Shown one piece after another: positions 1-12,700 of a DNA stretch of 64,000 bases (position 1 is the stretch's first letter; each line of letters opens with the position of its first letter). The notes beneath the pieces are model-generated. The model ran no database searches, was not told the DNA's origin, and saw only the letters and a list, made by a program, of their open reading frames with translations. The position numbers and the translations under genes were made by a program. The DNA is from Erythroxylum novogranatense (lineage: Eukaryota; Streptophyta; Magnoliopsida; Malpighiales; Erythroxylaceae), in NCBI GenBank assembly GCA_029891385.1, contig CM057231.1, forward strand, positions 62,727,103-62,791,102, read 5' to 3'.

Positions 1-1571
1 GGGTTCGGAGTCATTCTTCAAGCCCGCACATCGCGACGTGCGTATGAACACGCCGCAACGTGCAAGGAAGGGCATGCCGCGACGTGCGAGAAAGCTGTGC
101 ACGCCGCGACGTGCGAAGCGTGTGCCGCGGCGAGCGTTCCTTCGTCACGGCGAACCCCAGTTTTCAGCGTAGAAAATTTTAGTCTTTTGGGCATATCTTT
201 GACTGTGGATGTCCAAATGAGGTGATTTTGGATTCGTTGTGATCTAGAGTTAGAGAGCTATCGTTTTATGAAGAAAGGAAGTTTGGAATTAGTCTCTTAG
301 ATCCAAGAATGTAGAGGGAAGTCGAGTATAGATTGTTAGAGTTAGCGTTTTTGATCTTCGCAACTTGTTGATTATTTCTTTTGAATATTTCTTGATTGGG
401 CACTTGGTTTGTTATAGGAAACCAAGCCGACCTAATCCAATCGCAAGAGGAAGGACAGCAATGATTTTGGACTCGCAAGCGATATTAGGTGGGTAATGTA
501 ATTATAGTTATTGTGTAGTTAGGCAAATTCTTGCCTATATGTGAATATATATTATGTGTTATGTGTGATGAGATGCATGACATTCTGATAGAATACGTGG
601 TTAATTGTTAAACATGATTTGTTATAAGATTTGAATGACTTGTAAGAAGCATGAGAATTGATAGAAGTAAATTTTGATTATGAGCATGTTATGCCTCGAC
701 TTCGGTCATGGCATTTTGAATAAATGAAAAGCATAAAAGCATACCATTTGATAAAATGATTCTGAGCATAATTATATACTTTTGTTTAGGTAAGAGTGGA
801 ACCATTTTGTTCGTCACGTGCACGTTGACAAGAGCCTTCTCCTGGCTGTCCGCTTGTGGCCTATGAGATCCGAATGGACTCAATTTGTTTAGGGTGTAAA
901 CTTCGGTTTCTCCCTTTTGTTTCCATGGAACCCTCGAGCCATGTGATGTGCATAGCATATTTGATTTGTTTTCTATGAAGCATACTTGTGACATGTTTGT
1001 ACGTTAAATGAATTATGTTGAATGCACGAATTGCTTGGTTTATATGTGAGTGCTAGAATGGTTGCATGTATATATACATATACATACATATGTCTGGATT
1101 TGTGTTAGTTACCGATGGCTATAATTATATTAGCCACTGAGCTGTGTAACTCAACCCATTACTTTCCCTCCTCAGGTGCAGATCAAGACGATGATTGGCC
1201 CTTGCAAGGCATCGGAGACTCCAAGATAGTTAGGAGCTTTTGTTCTAAGTTAGTATTTTTGGTTAGCCCACCGAGCATGATATCATGGAGCATTTTTCAT
1301 GTATTCTGGATTTACACTTTATTCGGTATTATACTATGTTGAGAATGTTTGTTTGATATTTCCTTCGGATTGTTATGGCTTGAATTCCCTTGGTATATGG
1401 GGTGTTTATTTCATAGATGGAATGCATGTGTATAATGCATATATGTGTATGTATGTTTGTATGTGTGGAAATTGTATGGATGTTGGGATCGGGTCCGTAC
1501 GTTTGGGAGCTCGTCGCTGGTGCAGCCCGAGGGGTCACCTCAGGATTGGGATCCGGGACCCGGGCCCAACA
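1..1571 (+). repeat. 3' part of a long LTR (Ty3/gypsy, Tekay-like), plus orientation
   Basis: The window opens inside a long terminal repeat that ends with CCCAACA at 1571. It shares landmarks with the long LTRs further right: a GC-rich patch (about 30-160) followed by AT-rich sequence, and near its end a GAGCTGTGTAACTCA block (1139-1153) matching the spot where the others have CTCACCC. No primer binding site follows 1571, so this is the 3' LTR of a plus-strand element, or a solo LTR. It interrupts the integrase region of a minus-strand copia element, so TACCC (1572-1576) should be one target duplication. The other copy lies outside the window. Assignment to the Del/Tekay chromovirus group is inferred from LTR length and from relatives in this window. 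Confidence 0.65.
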
Positions 1572-3690
1572 TACCCTTTAGACTTTTCTGGATAACCAAT
1601 GAAAAAACCATTGGTTGTTCTTGAATCCAATTTCCTTTCATATGGATTGTATATCCGTACTTCCGCCGAACAAGCCCAAATATGTAGGTGTCTTAAACTA
1701 GGTTTCTTACCTGTCCATAGTTCAAAAGGTGTCTTCGAAACTGCTTTATTAAGAACCCTATTTAATAAATACATGCGCTTTTAATGCATACATCCACAAT
1801 GATGATGGTAGAGAACAATGACTCATCATACTCCTAACCATATCCATTAAGGTACGATTACACCTTTCTGCTACACCATTTTGTTGTGGTGTACCTAGCA
1901 TTGTGTATTGAGCACATATACCACGCTTTTAAAAAAATTTAGCAAATGGGCCAGGACATTGTCCACTTTCACTATATCTTTCATAATATTCACCACTTCT
2001 ATCAGATCAGACAATTTTCACTTTTCTATCTAATTTTCTTTCTACCTCATTTATAAATACTTCTAAAGCATTTCTTGGTCGAGATTTTCATGAAGCAAAT
2101 AAATATATCCATAACGTGAAAAATCGTCAATGAAAGTGATGAAAAACTTTTCTCCATTAAATAATGGAACATCAAAAGGCCCACATATGTCAGTGTATAT
2201 AATTTCAAGGAGTTGTGTACTTCTTGTGGCTTCTTTCTTAATTGTGTGTTTTGTATGTTTTCCCTTAATACAATTTACATAAATTCCAAGATCTGTAAAA
2301 TCTAATTCTGAAAGAATTTCATTCTTTACTAATCTAGTCATTCTATCTTTCGATATATGACCCAAACGTTTATGCCACAAGTAAGCTGAAGTTTCATTTA
2401 TAAAACTTTTTTAACACCAACATTATGATGCAAGGTCAACAGGGTTTCAATAAAAAGGTTATCAAGCTTTAATTTGTACAAACCATCACAGAGTACACCA
2501 GAAATAATAAGGTAATTATGTTTGAACAAACTAAAACATCCATTGCCAAATTTGAAGGAATATCCAACAGTATCAAGTTTTGATAATGAAACTAAGTATC
2601 GAGAAATTGTAGGAACATAAAGGGTTTCGAAAAGATCTAAATGATGTCCTATGTCTAAAATCAAACAGTAAGTTCCAATGGCTTCAACTGTAGCTTTAGC
2701 TCGATTTCCCATTAAGATGAATTTTTCATTTGGGTTTATGGTTTAGATCGTAAGGAATCCCTGCATCGTATTAGTAACATGAGTGGTACATCCACAATCA
2801 ATCCACCAAGTATTATAAGGAACTTCTGCTAAATTAGATTCGAAATATACTAAAACACTAGGCTTACCTTTCTTTTCGAACCATGCCTTAAGTTTCAGAC
2901 AATCCTTTTGATAGTGTCCAATTTTCTTACAGAAATGACATCTATCGTTCCTTGGTTCCTTCTTAGAGATTGAAATTGATGCATTGCCCTTATGTAATAC
3001 ATCCTTTCCCTTTCTTTTCTCCTTTTTGAACTTCTTTCTAACTCCTTGATTACCCACGAGATTAATTGAGTGAATCCCTTGTTTCTTAAGCCTTGCTTCC
3101 TCTTGAATAAGCATACTTTGTAGTTCATTCACATTTCATTTGTCTTTAATAGTATTGTAACTCATTTGGAATGGACCATATTCAGAAGGTAAAGAATTAA
3201 TAATAAATTACACAAGGAAACTTTCACTCAATTCCATTCCCATAGATCTTAATCTTGCTGCTATATTTATCATTTCAGTAACATGCTCATGCATGGTATA
3301 AGAACCATCGAACTTTATAGTGGTCAACATACCCATTAAGGTTCCAACAAGAGACTTATCAACAAAATCATACTGAGAAATATCTTTAACAAGCTTAAGA
3401 TACTCCTTAACATTTTCAGTATTGGAATTGTAGCCTTAATATTGCTAGCCACAGTCATTCGCATAAACATTAAACTTAGTCTATTTGATCTTTCCCAACA
3501 TTCATAAAAAGATCGTTCTTCAGCACTGCTAGTATCAGTAAGTGCAACGGGCTTATCATTTTAGAGTGCCAAGTCAAGATCTAGGATTCCTTGGTTGAGT
3601 TGAACTTGTTCACATTATTCATTAAAGTTAAGCTCATTAAACTTTATGATAGACGAAGCTTGCGATTGGATAGCAATAGAATTGAATGCT
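1572..3690 (-). pseudogene. Decayed copia gag-protease-integrase polyprotein
   Basis: Read on the minus strand from about 3690: a UBN2-type gag domain broken by stops (3670-3133); a zinc knuckle near 2930 with residues C-x2-C-x4-H-x4-C; a protease motif reading WWIDCGCTTHVTN around 2760-2810; a GAG-pre-integrase segment starting WHKRLGHIS (2380 downwards); the integrase core with TDICGPF and FITFIDDFSRYGY (2220-2090); and the integrase C-terminal part with TPFELWTGKKPS (1774-1575). The reading frame is broken by several stops and frameshifts, so it cannot make a complete polyprotein. The final codons are cut by the LTR ending at 1571. Confidence 0.85.
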
Positions 3691-4299
3691 ACAAAATTTA
3701 TATAAGAAATACTTTATGTTAATGCTTTGAATCATAATTTAAACACGTAATTAAAATTAAATAACAAATATATCAACAATAAACATATATTGTGGTTTTC
3801 CTTCGTAAAACAACAATATATTAAACACATAAATTGATGCTTAGTAATATTTACATAATTGATAATCATGCATACTCGATTAGATATTTTAGTTATCTTT
3901 AGATATAATAAATATATTTAATAAAATATTCTAATTAATCACAATTATATTCATTGATATAAAATTAACTATTCAACCTTTGGGTAATTCTTAAATATTT
4001 TAGTATCAATGAATTTTAGTATACCCATTAAAAATATCGTTATGTCATTGTAATCATAAGCATCACATTATTAGGGTAACTATATATCTATTTTAATTAG
4101 ATATTTATAAAACATTCTAATTTGGCCACTTTGATAACTAATAAATTATTCATTATATAAATATCAAATTAAATAAATAATAATAGAAGTTATATTGAAA
4201 TAATTCTTGTTCATACACATAAGTACTCTATTAGTAATATATGATGCTAAAATTATGCATCAAAGTTTACAATTAAAACCTACAATATTTAATGACACA

Positions 4300-4445
4300 A
4301 TAGACATTTAATGCATCAAGAAGCAATGACATTTAATGACTTAAGAGGCATTTAATGCATCAAGAGGCAACGGCATTTAATGACACAAGAAGCATTTAAT
4401 GCATCAAAACAAGTAATGCATCTAAAGATGTTAATTCATCACGGC
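4300..4445. repeat. Minisatellite in the copia leader
   Basis: A short degenerate tandem repeat based on CATTTAATGCATCAAGAGGC and CATTTAATGACACAAGAAGC, with about six or seven units alternating the GCATCAAG and GACACAAG variants. It lies in the untranslated leader between the PBS and gag of the minus-strand copia element. Confidence 0.7.
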
Positions 4446-4935
4446 AACTCATGAAAGTAGACATATAATGAAGCATTAAAGAGGCATGATAAAAGAAACT
4501 AATTAAACACGCACAAGAGAGAGTGGACGAGAGAGACACAATCAATCAATGAGAGAGAAACTTTTATATATCCATTAATGGAATCACCATTAATGAAAAA
4601 ACATAAAATAAAAGAAAACATTTATAATGAATGCAATTAATGGCTTTGTTCATTCCATTTACGTGTTAACTTGGCAGGGAAGCATTTTAGTGTTCTATTT
4701 CCTTTCCTTCATCATCTTGATAACGTGAGTTTGAAGAAAACAAAACCATTATCATGTTTCGTATATAAGAAAGAGAGAAGACACGATTGTTTCCGTTTCA
4801 AACCAAAAGCTTCCGTAATTGATAAAATATCTTTTGGATCATGTATATCATGTATGTAATTATAGGATAATAAGTCTTGATATAATATGTCAATGGAAAA
4901 TTATTGATTCTCAAATTCATGACTCTGATACTACA

Positions 4936-5359
4936 TGTTAATTCTTTCTTACATGATAAAATTACTGGATCTTAGAATCTAATAAATTTTCACAATAACA
5001 TAAACATACTTTGATTTATCGTATTTTCGATATTTTCTGAGCAGATAATCTTCAATAATCTTTACAAAATATAATCTTTACAAAATATTCTTAGATTGTG
5101 TTTTCTCTCTTGACCTTTATTTCGTAACTTTCCGTATATGTTTGATGGAGAAATATATAAAGACTTTATAAGTAGAGAGAAAGGAAGTAGTTATTCGTTT
5201 AAAATTCAAATGATATCTCTTTTCATTATCCTTATCTTTACGCTTTTAAATACATCATGTTATTTATTTTAATTAAACCTAATATCTCTTATTTAAATAA
5301 CTAATGAGATTTAATATACGTAAATGATTAAACCAAAATATATGGGAAATTATCTAACA
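4936..5359 (-). repeat. 5' LTR of the copia element, with PBS alongside
   Basis: On the minus strand this 424 bp segment begins TGTTAGATAATTTCCC and ends TTAACA, the TG...CA termini expected of an LTR. Immediately internal (4921-4933) the minus strand reads TAGTATCAGAGTC, one mismatch from the usual plant initiator-methionine tRNA primer binding site. The matching 3' LTR is not in the window. Confidence 0.75.
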
Positions 5360-6553
5360 CAACAAACCTTAGAATAAATTGTGATCTCGTTAGTGTATTG
5401 ATCTTGCTGGAATTCTATTCGAATACGATGAATGTTAAGTGCTTAAATGTACATGAAAGTTTTTTGACTTATCTTTCTAGTTATGATCAGACGCATGAAG
5501 GGCATCGTAGCAGGAAGCACGCTTTAGAAATGTGATTATAACTTCCTCTTCCCGCCTATGCTTTCATTATCTCTCTTTCTTCTTGCACGACATTCTTATT
5601 CTACTTGGCTTCCTTATCACACAATCTTGACAGGTTCAGATAAATAAATTCGTTGCCGAAGCCATCATGAAGTAACAGGACATTACATAGTTTGCCTCAA
5701 CCTTTAACATCTGACATCATTAATTGTCACTAGTCCTTAAGTGCAACGATGCATTACAAATACAGAGTATCCAAGGATCACCTACCATATAATGGTCTCA
5801 TAAAAAAAGCAAGGGGCACAAATGGCAAACCTAGAAATGGGAGCGTCAATGTATGTGTTTATAACAAAGAACTAAGTAGTAGAATCTCTGCCAGGAAAGC
5901 TGCCGCATATCTATGAAGTTCTCAAGGAATGTGAATAGATCTGGACTTCCTTGAATGTGAGTGAAATAGCGTTGCACTCAAGGAATGCATAAGATTGGAG
6001 CAATTAGAGAGTTGGAGAGATGTAAACACCACCGTTAAGTGACATGAGTCTAATAGATGAAGATTACTGATGTTTAGTTAGATGGCATATAGTGGCATAT
6101 CTGTTAGTGTGCCAATCAAGTGTTTCCAGATAAAAAACTATAAAATGCTCTGCTGAGCAATAACCATAGCCAGTCAGAAAGAGGCTCCCATCTTATTCTT
6201 AAAGCAAATAAGAAATGCATTGACGATTATGAAGGGCATAGGACGTTCCAATGACAGGAGGACATATCACACACCTAGGAAGGCATGTTGATATCTCCTA
6301 ATTCAACAAGTAATGTTAAAAGATTCTTATGCACATAGGTTATATACTCTGCTGATCACTGTCCATTCCCCCACAGGTCCTGGTTACCACATCTAGCTCT
6401 TTCAGTTTTCTAAGGTCATTTCTTACTGCATCCAAAAAGGGGGACAAAGATATGAAGCCAGTTGTATATAACCCAACTCAATCAACACCACTTGTCATGG
6501 TTGATTTGACCTAACAACTTGGTTTTAAACAAGCTGCAATCAGTGTTACTCAC
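5360..6553 (-). other. Ethylene receptor intron after exon 5 (host part)
   Basis: This stretch follows the GTGAGT splice donor of exon 5 (6553-6548 on the minus strand) and ends where the copia LTR begins. Read on the minus strand it has stops in every frame and no recognisable receiver-domain coding: no phospho-acceptor VVFMD-type motif and no conserved lysine region. The nearest usable acceptor (AG at about 6427) would add only a couple of residues before a stop. I read it as intron, or as the 3' flank of a truncated gene. Confidence 0.6.
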
Positions 6554-6751
6554 CCATTATCATCCATGACAAGAACTTTGAGCCCTGGAAAAGTTGTCTG
6601 TCCATAATTTGGTGGCCCTTTAGGCATGAAAGAGAGCTTAGACTCATTTGTGCGCTCAGGAATACCAAGTTTAACGATGAAAATACAAGTGCATCCTTTA
6701 CCCAGACCTTCACTTTCTATCCATATATGTCCATCCATAAGATTAACAAAC
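6554..6751 (-). CDS. ETR1: ETR1 coding exon 5: end of kinase and start of receiver
   Basis: 198 bp from the split Arg codon through [19 protein letters not shown] to LKVLVMDDN and two bases of a Gly codon. The acidic pair in VMDDN is the metal-binding start of the receiver domain. The donor is AATGG|GTGAGT. In the family a last exon encoding most of the receiver follows; it is not found between here and position 1. Confidence 0.95.
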
Positions 6752-9700
6752 CTGTTCTCAAGCATGTAAGAATCATTGATTTTCATCAGCTTACTAAACA
6801 TGTAAAACCTATCTAATGGAATTTAGGAAACCAACTTTAAGGTAGAACCCATGCAAGTCTAGTTCTATTCTAGGAAATGCAACAAAATCAAAAATCACAA
6901 AAGTGAACTACCTCTTACAAATCGCAAGGCCAAGCCCACTGCCAGCATTTCTGGTTGACAAAGATTGAGTTTGTGCAAACTTGGTAAACAACTTCGGAAT
7001 GTCATGGGGATTTATCCCTGATCCAGAATCTTTTACCTGTAATGCAAGATTAAAAAGGGAAATAATCTTCTGGCACCATTTTAACACAAAAGTTTCAAAT
7101 TTTGGTTGAAAATTAAGGAACTGACCTGTACTTGCAAATAGAAATTGTTCTCATTTGGCACTGGACAATTATCAGAAGCTTGAAAACCTCTTGAAGATCC
7201 TGACTTCGTAACAAATGCAGTGATTGAGATGCTTCCTTCTTTTGAAAACTTTACAGCATTACCAACAACATTTAATATAGTCTGCATTAGACGCTTTTCA
7301 TCACCAATTGCAAAGTCTGGCAGATCTGGAGCCAGATTTAATGTGATAAGCAACTTCTTTATAGATGCAATAGGCTTAATCAAATTATGAACCTGCCACA
7401 GGAAAACAATATCTCAGTCACCAAACTTTACCCTACAATAATTTGACAGCTGCATATATGCATGCTCTAGTGAATGTAATTTGACTTGGCAGATAAAATC
7501 TTTACCTCTTTGAAAACAGCATGAAGATTAAAAGTTCCTAGATCAAGTCGAAGGCTGCCATCTTCAAGCCTTGAAAGATCTAATACATCATTTATTAGAG
7601 TAGCCAGAAGATTACTACTCTTTAGAATTGTTTCAACCATGAGGCGCTGTTCCGGTGTCAGCTCGGTTTCCTGCAGCAATGAGGAAAGTGCAATAATTGC
7701 ATGCATTGGAGTTCTCATCTCATGGTTCATAACTGCTAAGAAGTCAGTGCGAGCATGAATTGCTGTTTCAGCTTCTCTCCTAGCATGATTAAGTGCAACA
7801 TTCTGCTCCATCAGAAGATCCCTTGCCCTCATTGATTCTTCCAAAATTGCAGCATGTGACAAAGCAACTGCCACCTGATTAAAATTCAAAATTGTTAAGT
7901 CATCAGTCTTGCATACTAAACAGGCCCACCAGAATAAACTTGGAGAAGCGTCCGCCACTTTCTAACAGTTCATCATTGCTGAGTTATAAAAATAATTAGA
8001 TTACCATGGTAAATTAGATGCCGTCAGTACATTAAACTTAAGAACCAGATCAGATCATGGTCTAACCAAATTCAGGGTTTGTGAGAAGACTCTAAGCCAA
8101 GTTTTAATGGGAGTTATTACAAATGGAACTTTTGAGTCTCCCGGCATAACATCTAATTAAAATTATAAAGTAATATGACATTCAATTGTTAGTAGTAAAG
8201 TCTTTACTGACATCCATTGAAGGGTCATATGAAGCCAAAGGCCATCTATCAAACAAACTCAAGAACAAGAAGACTAATGTCAGTTTTACATGAAGATTAA
8301 TAAAAATTTAAATGAAAAATGCATATGTAAATGATTAATTGATTTATTACAGCATAATTGTATGGAAAAGAATAGCGTAGATTTGAATCCATTACCTCTT
8401 ATTCATTGAGAGAGAGCACTTAGCATGGAACACAAAAGGGGAAATATGGTAACTAATGTGAACTTCACTTTCTATTTAATATTAATTAGAGTACTTTATC
8501 TTAACAAACATCAGCAAAAGACAAGAAACACTGCAAGTTAATTAATCATCCTGTTCCATTCAAGTAATTTTAACATTCCAGCATCACTTTTATACATATA
8601 TGGAAACTGCACATTGTTGGACAATTATTTTAGATAAGTTTAGTTAGCTTAGGAGATTATCTTCTAGGAGATAAGTTTATCTTCTAATAAATAAGATAAG
8701 ATATACTATAGATTGGATAAGTTAGTATATACAAAAAATTTAGTAGTTTAGTAGTATTAGAATAGGTTATACTTGTGTATAAATTACATATAATCAGAGA
8801 ACTAAAGTGGTTTTTTTTTCTTCTGATATTTTCTATACCCTCTTGTTTTATGGTTTCAGAGCTACTGATTTTGGTAGCCTATTTTTTTTCCAACCACGTC
8901 ATGGCTAGAGTGCACCCAATTTTCAATTCCTTTGATGAGTTCCAAACCTCATCCCAAACACCTAGTTACGTAATACCTTCTACCCAAACTCCATCTCCTC
9001 CTGTTGATACTCTTTTGCTGCAAATCATGCAACATAGATTAATGGAACGAATTTCCGAGAATGGTCCCAATCAGTCATGCTCATAATCAAAGAGGCAAGG
9101 TTGGATATCTAACAAGGGTAATTCCTCAACCACACGAAACAACAGTCACTTACAGTGCTTGGAAAGTTGAGAATTCTATTGTCATGGCTTAGCTTATAAA
9201 TTCAATGGAGCCAAAAATAGGAAGAACCTACCTATTCTACAAAATTGCAGGAGAAATCTAGGAGGTTGTGCAAGAAATATATTCTAATTTGGAAAACACT
9301 TCTCAATGCTTTGAAATCAGATCAAAAATTAAAAATACTCACCAACGTAATATGTCTGTTACTGAGTATTATAACTTACTGAATTATGGCAGGAGATGGA
9401 TCTATTTTATGCAGTAAATTGGGAGTGTTGTGCTGATACTGAAAAGTATGAAAAATTATTGGAGGAGAGAGTTTTTGATTTCTTGCAGGGACTTAATTTT
9501 GGACTTGATGAAGTGCGAGGAAGGTTACTAATAAGCTATTGGTCTATAGGAGAAGGAGAGGCAAAATGGGTGACCCAGGGCAGTAACGGACCTGTCATTT
9601 TGGCTCTTTAGTAGTCCCTGCAGTATCAGTGTGCGTTTTGCATTTGTTGCAATTGTTAGGGGTGCGTTTGTTGCAGTCGTTATGATGAGTTGCTTTTGCG

Positions 9701-12700
9701 TAGGCATAAGGTGTAAGGCTACTGCCATGTCATCTTTGTGAGAGGAGTCCATTACTTTAAGTCATATATATATATATATACTCGAGGGAAGAAAAGGGCA
9801 GATAGACACTTCTTATTTTGGGGGTCTCTATAGAGAACAATAGAGGTTCACAACTCCTCATAAGCGCTGTTGGGTTGTATCGGTGACATTTGCACTATTA
9901 ATCAACTTCTATAGATCTATCATTTTCTTCTCCATTGCTTCTCTATTTACTGTATTTGGTTGAATCTATCGAGAGTCATATCATTTTGGTATCAAAGCAG
10001 TTCCGATTCTTTTAGTTGATGCCAAAAACAAGAATGGAAAGTAGAATAGCTTTGATGGAAAAAGAAATCGCAGAAATTCTAGAGATCAAGAAACAAATGA
10101 ACGAGATGAAAGTGGAGTGGAATGTTTCATTCCTTGCGTTCACCCAGCGTATCGAAGAAATGTTTATGCAGCATTTGGGGGCGGGACATGGAGCTCAAGG
10201 GGAATCAAGCTCAGCGGCAGCCAAATCCGATAACCCCAATCCACCAGAGCCTAATACCCACATGGGTCATCCACCATCTAACCCATTCACGGTAGAACCA
10301 AGCACCAATCCTGAAACTGATTCAACCCCTCGTCCCAACCAACTGTGGAACAAGGATAGATTACCGAGGAAGCTGGAGTTACCGGTCTTTAATGGAGTCG
10401 ATCCGGATGCATGGGTTTTTTGGGCGGAGCGATATTTTATACTGAACAGGTTGACGGAGGCGGAAAAAATCGAAGCTGCTGGAATTTGTTTTGAAGGAGA
10501 AGCCCAGGCTTGGTTGAGGTTTGAAGAACGAACCACCACCTTCACGACCTGGTATCAGCTGAAGACGCAGCTGCTTCAGCGTTTCTTGGGACCAGCCTAT
10601 GGGACAATATTGCATCGTTTGTTTGCGTTAAAACAGGTTGGGTCTGTTGCTGAATTTCGGGCACACTTTGAATTATTAGCAGCTTCAGTGGACCAGCTGG
10701 ATGAGGCCACACTATCTGCTATTTTTGTTAATGGGCTGACGGAGCAAGTAAGGGCTGAACTCCTTTTATTGAGTCCGAAAGACTTGAAAGAAACCATGGA
10801 TGTGGCCACCCGAATTGAAACTAAGAATGATCTACTGCAGCCAAATCACAACCGAGAGGGCTCCCTTCATATCCAACCAAAACTGAGTTTAAAACGGTTT
10901 CTTGGACCACTTCCAAGAACTCAAACCCAAATTCACCCAATTCTCAAACCAACACCCTCCCAATTTCCAGCAATCGAAGTTCAGCCTTTTCAAACACAAC
11001 CATCCCAAATCAAAATACCAAAACCACCACCACTAATTCCAGCCCTTTAGGGACTCGATTCAAAAGGTTGACAGCAGCTGAAGCTCAGGGTAGGAGAGAA
11101 AAGGGCCTCTGTTATCGTTGTGATGAACGATGGCATATAGGGCACAAGTGCAGAAATCGCGAACTCCATGTGATCCTGGTAAGTGAGGAATCTGATTTGG
11201 GGGAAGTTCGATTACCTTCTGATGACAATGAGTTGAATTCGTTGGAGGGGGTAGAGTTATCAATTAATTCGGTGGTGGGGCTTTTGGAGCCACATACACT
11301 GCGACTGAAAGGACAAGTGATGGAGGAAACGGTTGTGGTTTTAATCGACTGTGGAGCGACTCATAACTTCATCGCTCAGGCCTTGGTAAAGAAATTAGGG
11401 ATCCGGTTTATTTACAAGAAATTACGGGTTGTTGTGGGGAATGGGCAACAAATGCGTGGTCATGGCATCTGCAAACAAGTGGTATTGGAAATGCAGGGTA
11501 TGATGGTAGTAGAAGACTACCTTCCCATTCCGATGCAGAGTTCTGACTTGATTCTTGGGATTAAGTGGCTAGCAACGTTAGGCATCACGAAAGCTGACTG
11601 GAAACGTTTGACAATGTCATTTGAACTGGAGGGACAACAGATTACACTCAGAGGGGACCCTAGCCTCTGTAAGTCGCTATTTTCATTAAAAACAATGCTA
11701 AAGGCGATCCAAGAGGAGAAGGAGGGTGTGATGGTGGAATTTTGTAATTTGGAAGTGGGAAACACGGAGGAAAATGGCATAGATGTGTTACTAGAAATGA
11801 AGTGTTAGGAGAATTTGCAGACATTTTCCAGGCTGCTCACAACCTACCCCCATTCCGCGAGCACAACCACTCCATTTTACTTAAAGAAGGATCGTCGCCG
11901 GTTAATGTGCGTCCGTATCGTTACCCTCACATTCAGAAAAATGAGATTGAGAGACTGGTAGCAGAAATGCTTGAAGCAGGTATCATTAGACCAAGTGTGA
12001 GTCCATTCTCTAGTCCCGTACTGTTGGCAAAAAAGAAAGATGGGAGTTGGCGGTTTTGTGTGGACTACCGAGCCCTCAACAAGGCAACCATACAAGATCG
12101 TTTCCCAATCCCAAATATTGACGAGTTGCTGGATGAGTTACATGGGGCGAGAATATTCACAAAGCTGGATTTGAAGTCGGGGTATCACCAAATTCGCCTA
12201 GAGCCACAAGATGTGCATAAAACGGCGTTCCGCACTCACGAGGGACATTACGAGTTTCTTGTGATGTCGTTTGGACTCACAAACGCCCCAGCCACTTTTC
12301 AAGCTTTAATGAATTCTATCTTTAAAGGGTTATTGAGGAGGTATGTCTTGGTTTTCTTTGATGATATCCTAATCTATAGCTGCAGTTGGGCAGAACATTT
12401 GAACCATGTTCGCGAGGTCTTGAGCATTCTGCGACGAAACCAGCTGTGGGTGAACAAAAAGAAGTGCAGTTTCGCTAAAGACCAACTGGAATATTTGGGA
12501 CACCTCATATCAGCTGAAGGGGTTATGGCAGATCCTGATAAATTGAGGGTGATGAAGACTGGCCGGTGTCGAGGAATCCGAAGGAGTTGAGGGGATTTTT
12601 AGGGCTGACCGGCTATTATCGGCGGTTCGTTCGTGACTATGGCAAAATCGTTGCTCCTTTAACCAAGCTCTTGAGGAAGAACTCTTTTGTATGGAATGAA

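Larger units (their letters stand above)
1572..5359 (-). mobile_element. Ty1/copia retrotransposon, 5' portion, interrupted on the left
   Basis: A minus-strand copia element with its 5' LTR at 4936-5359, a methionine-tRNA type primer binding site (4921-4933), an untranslated leader (about 3700-4920), then gag, protease and integrase remnants down to 1572. There it is cut by the LTR of another element. Reverse transcriptase, RNase H and the 3' LTR must lie beyond the left edge, if they survive. It sits immediately downstream of the last visible exon region of the ethylene receptor gene and probably within that gene's last intron. CAACA (5360-5364) would be one target duplication. Confidence 0.8.

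Noticed and set aside
6360..6430. Minus-strand open stretch (NDLRKLKELDVV...) downstream of exon 5 as a possible last ETR1 exon
   Set aside because: It does not resemble a receiver domain, and the acceptor in front of it joins in the wrong phase, giving a stop after two residues.
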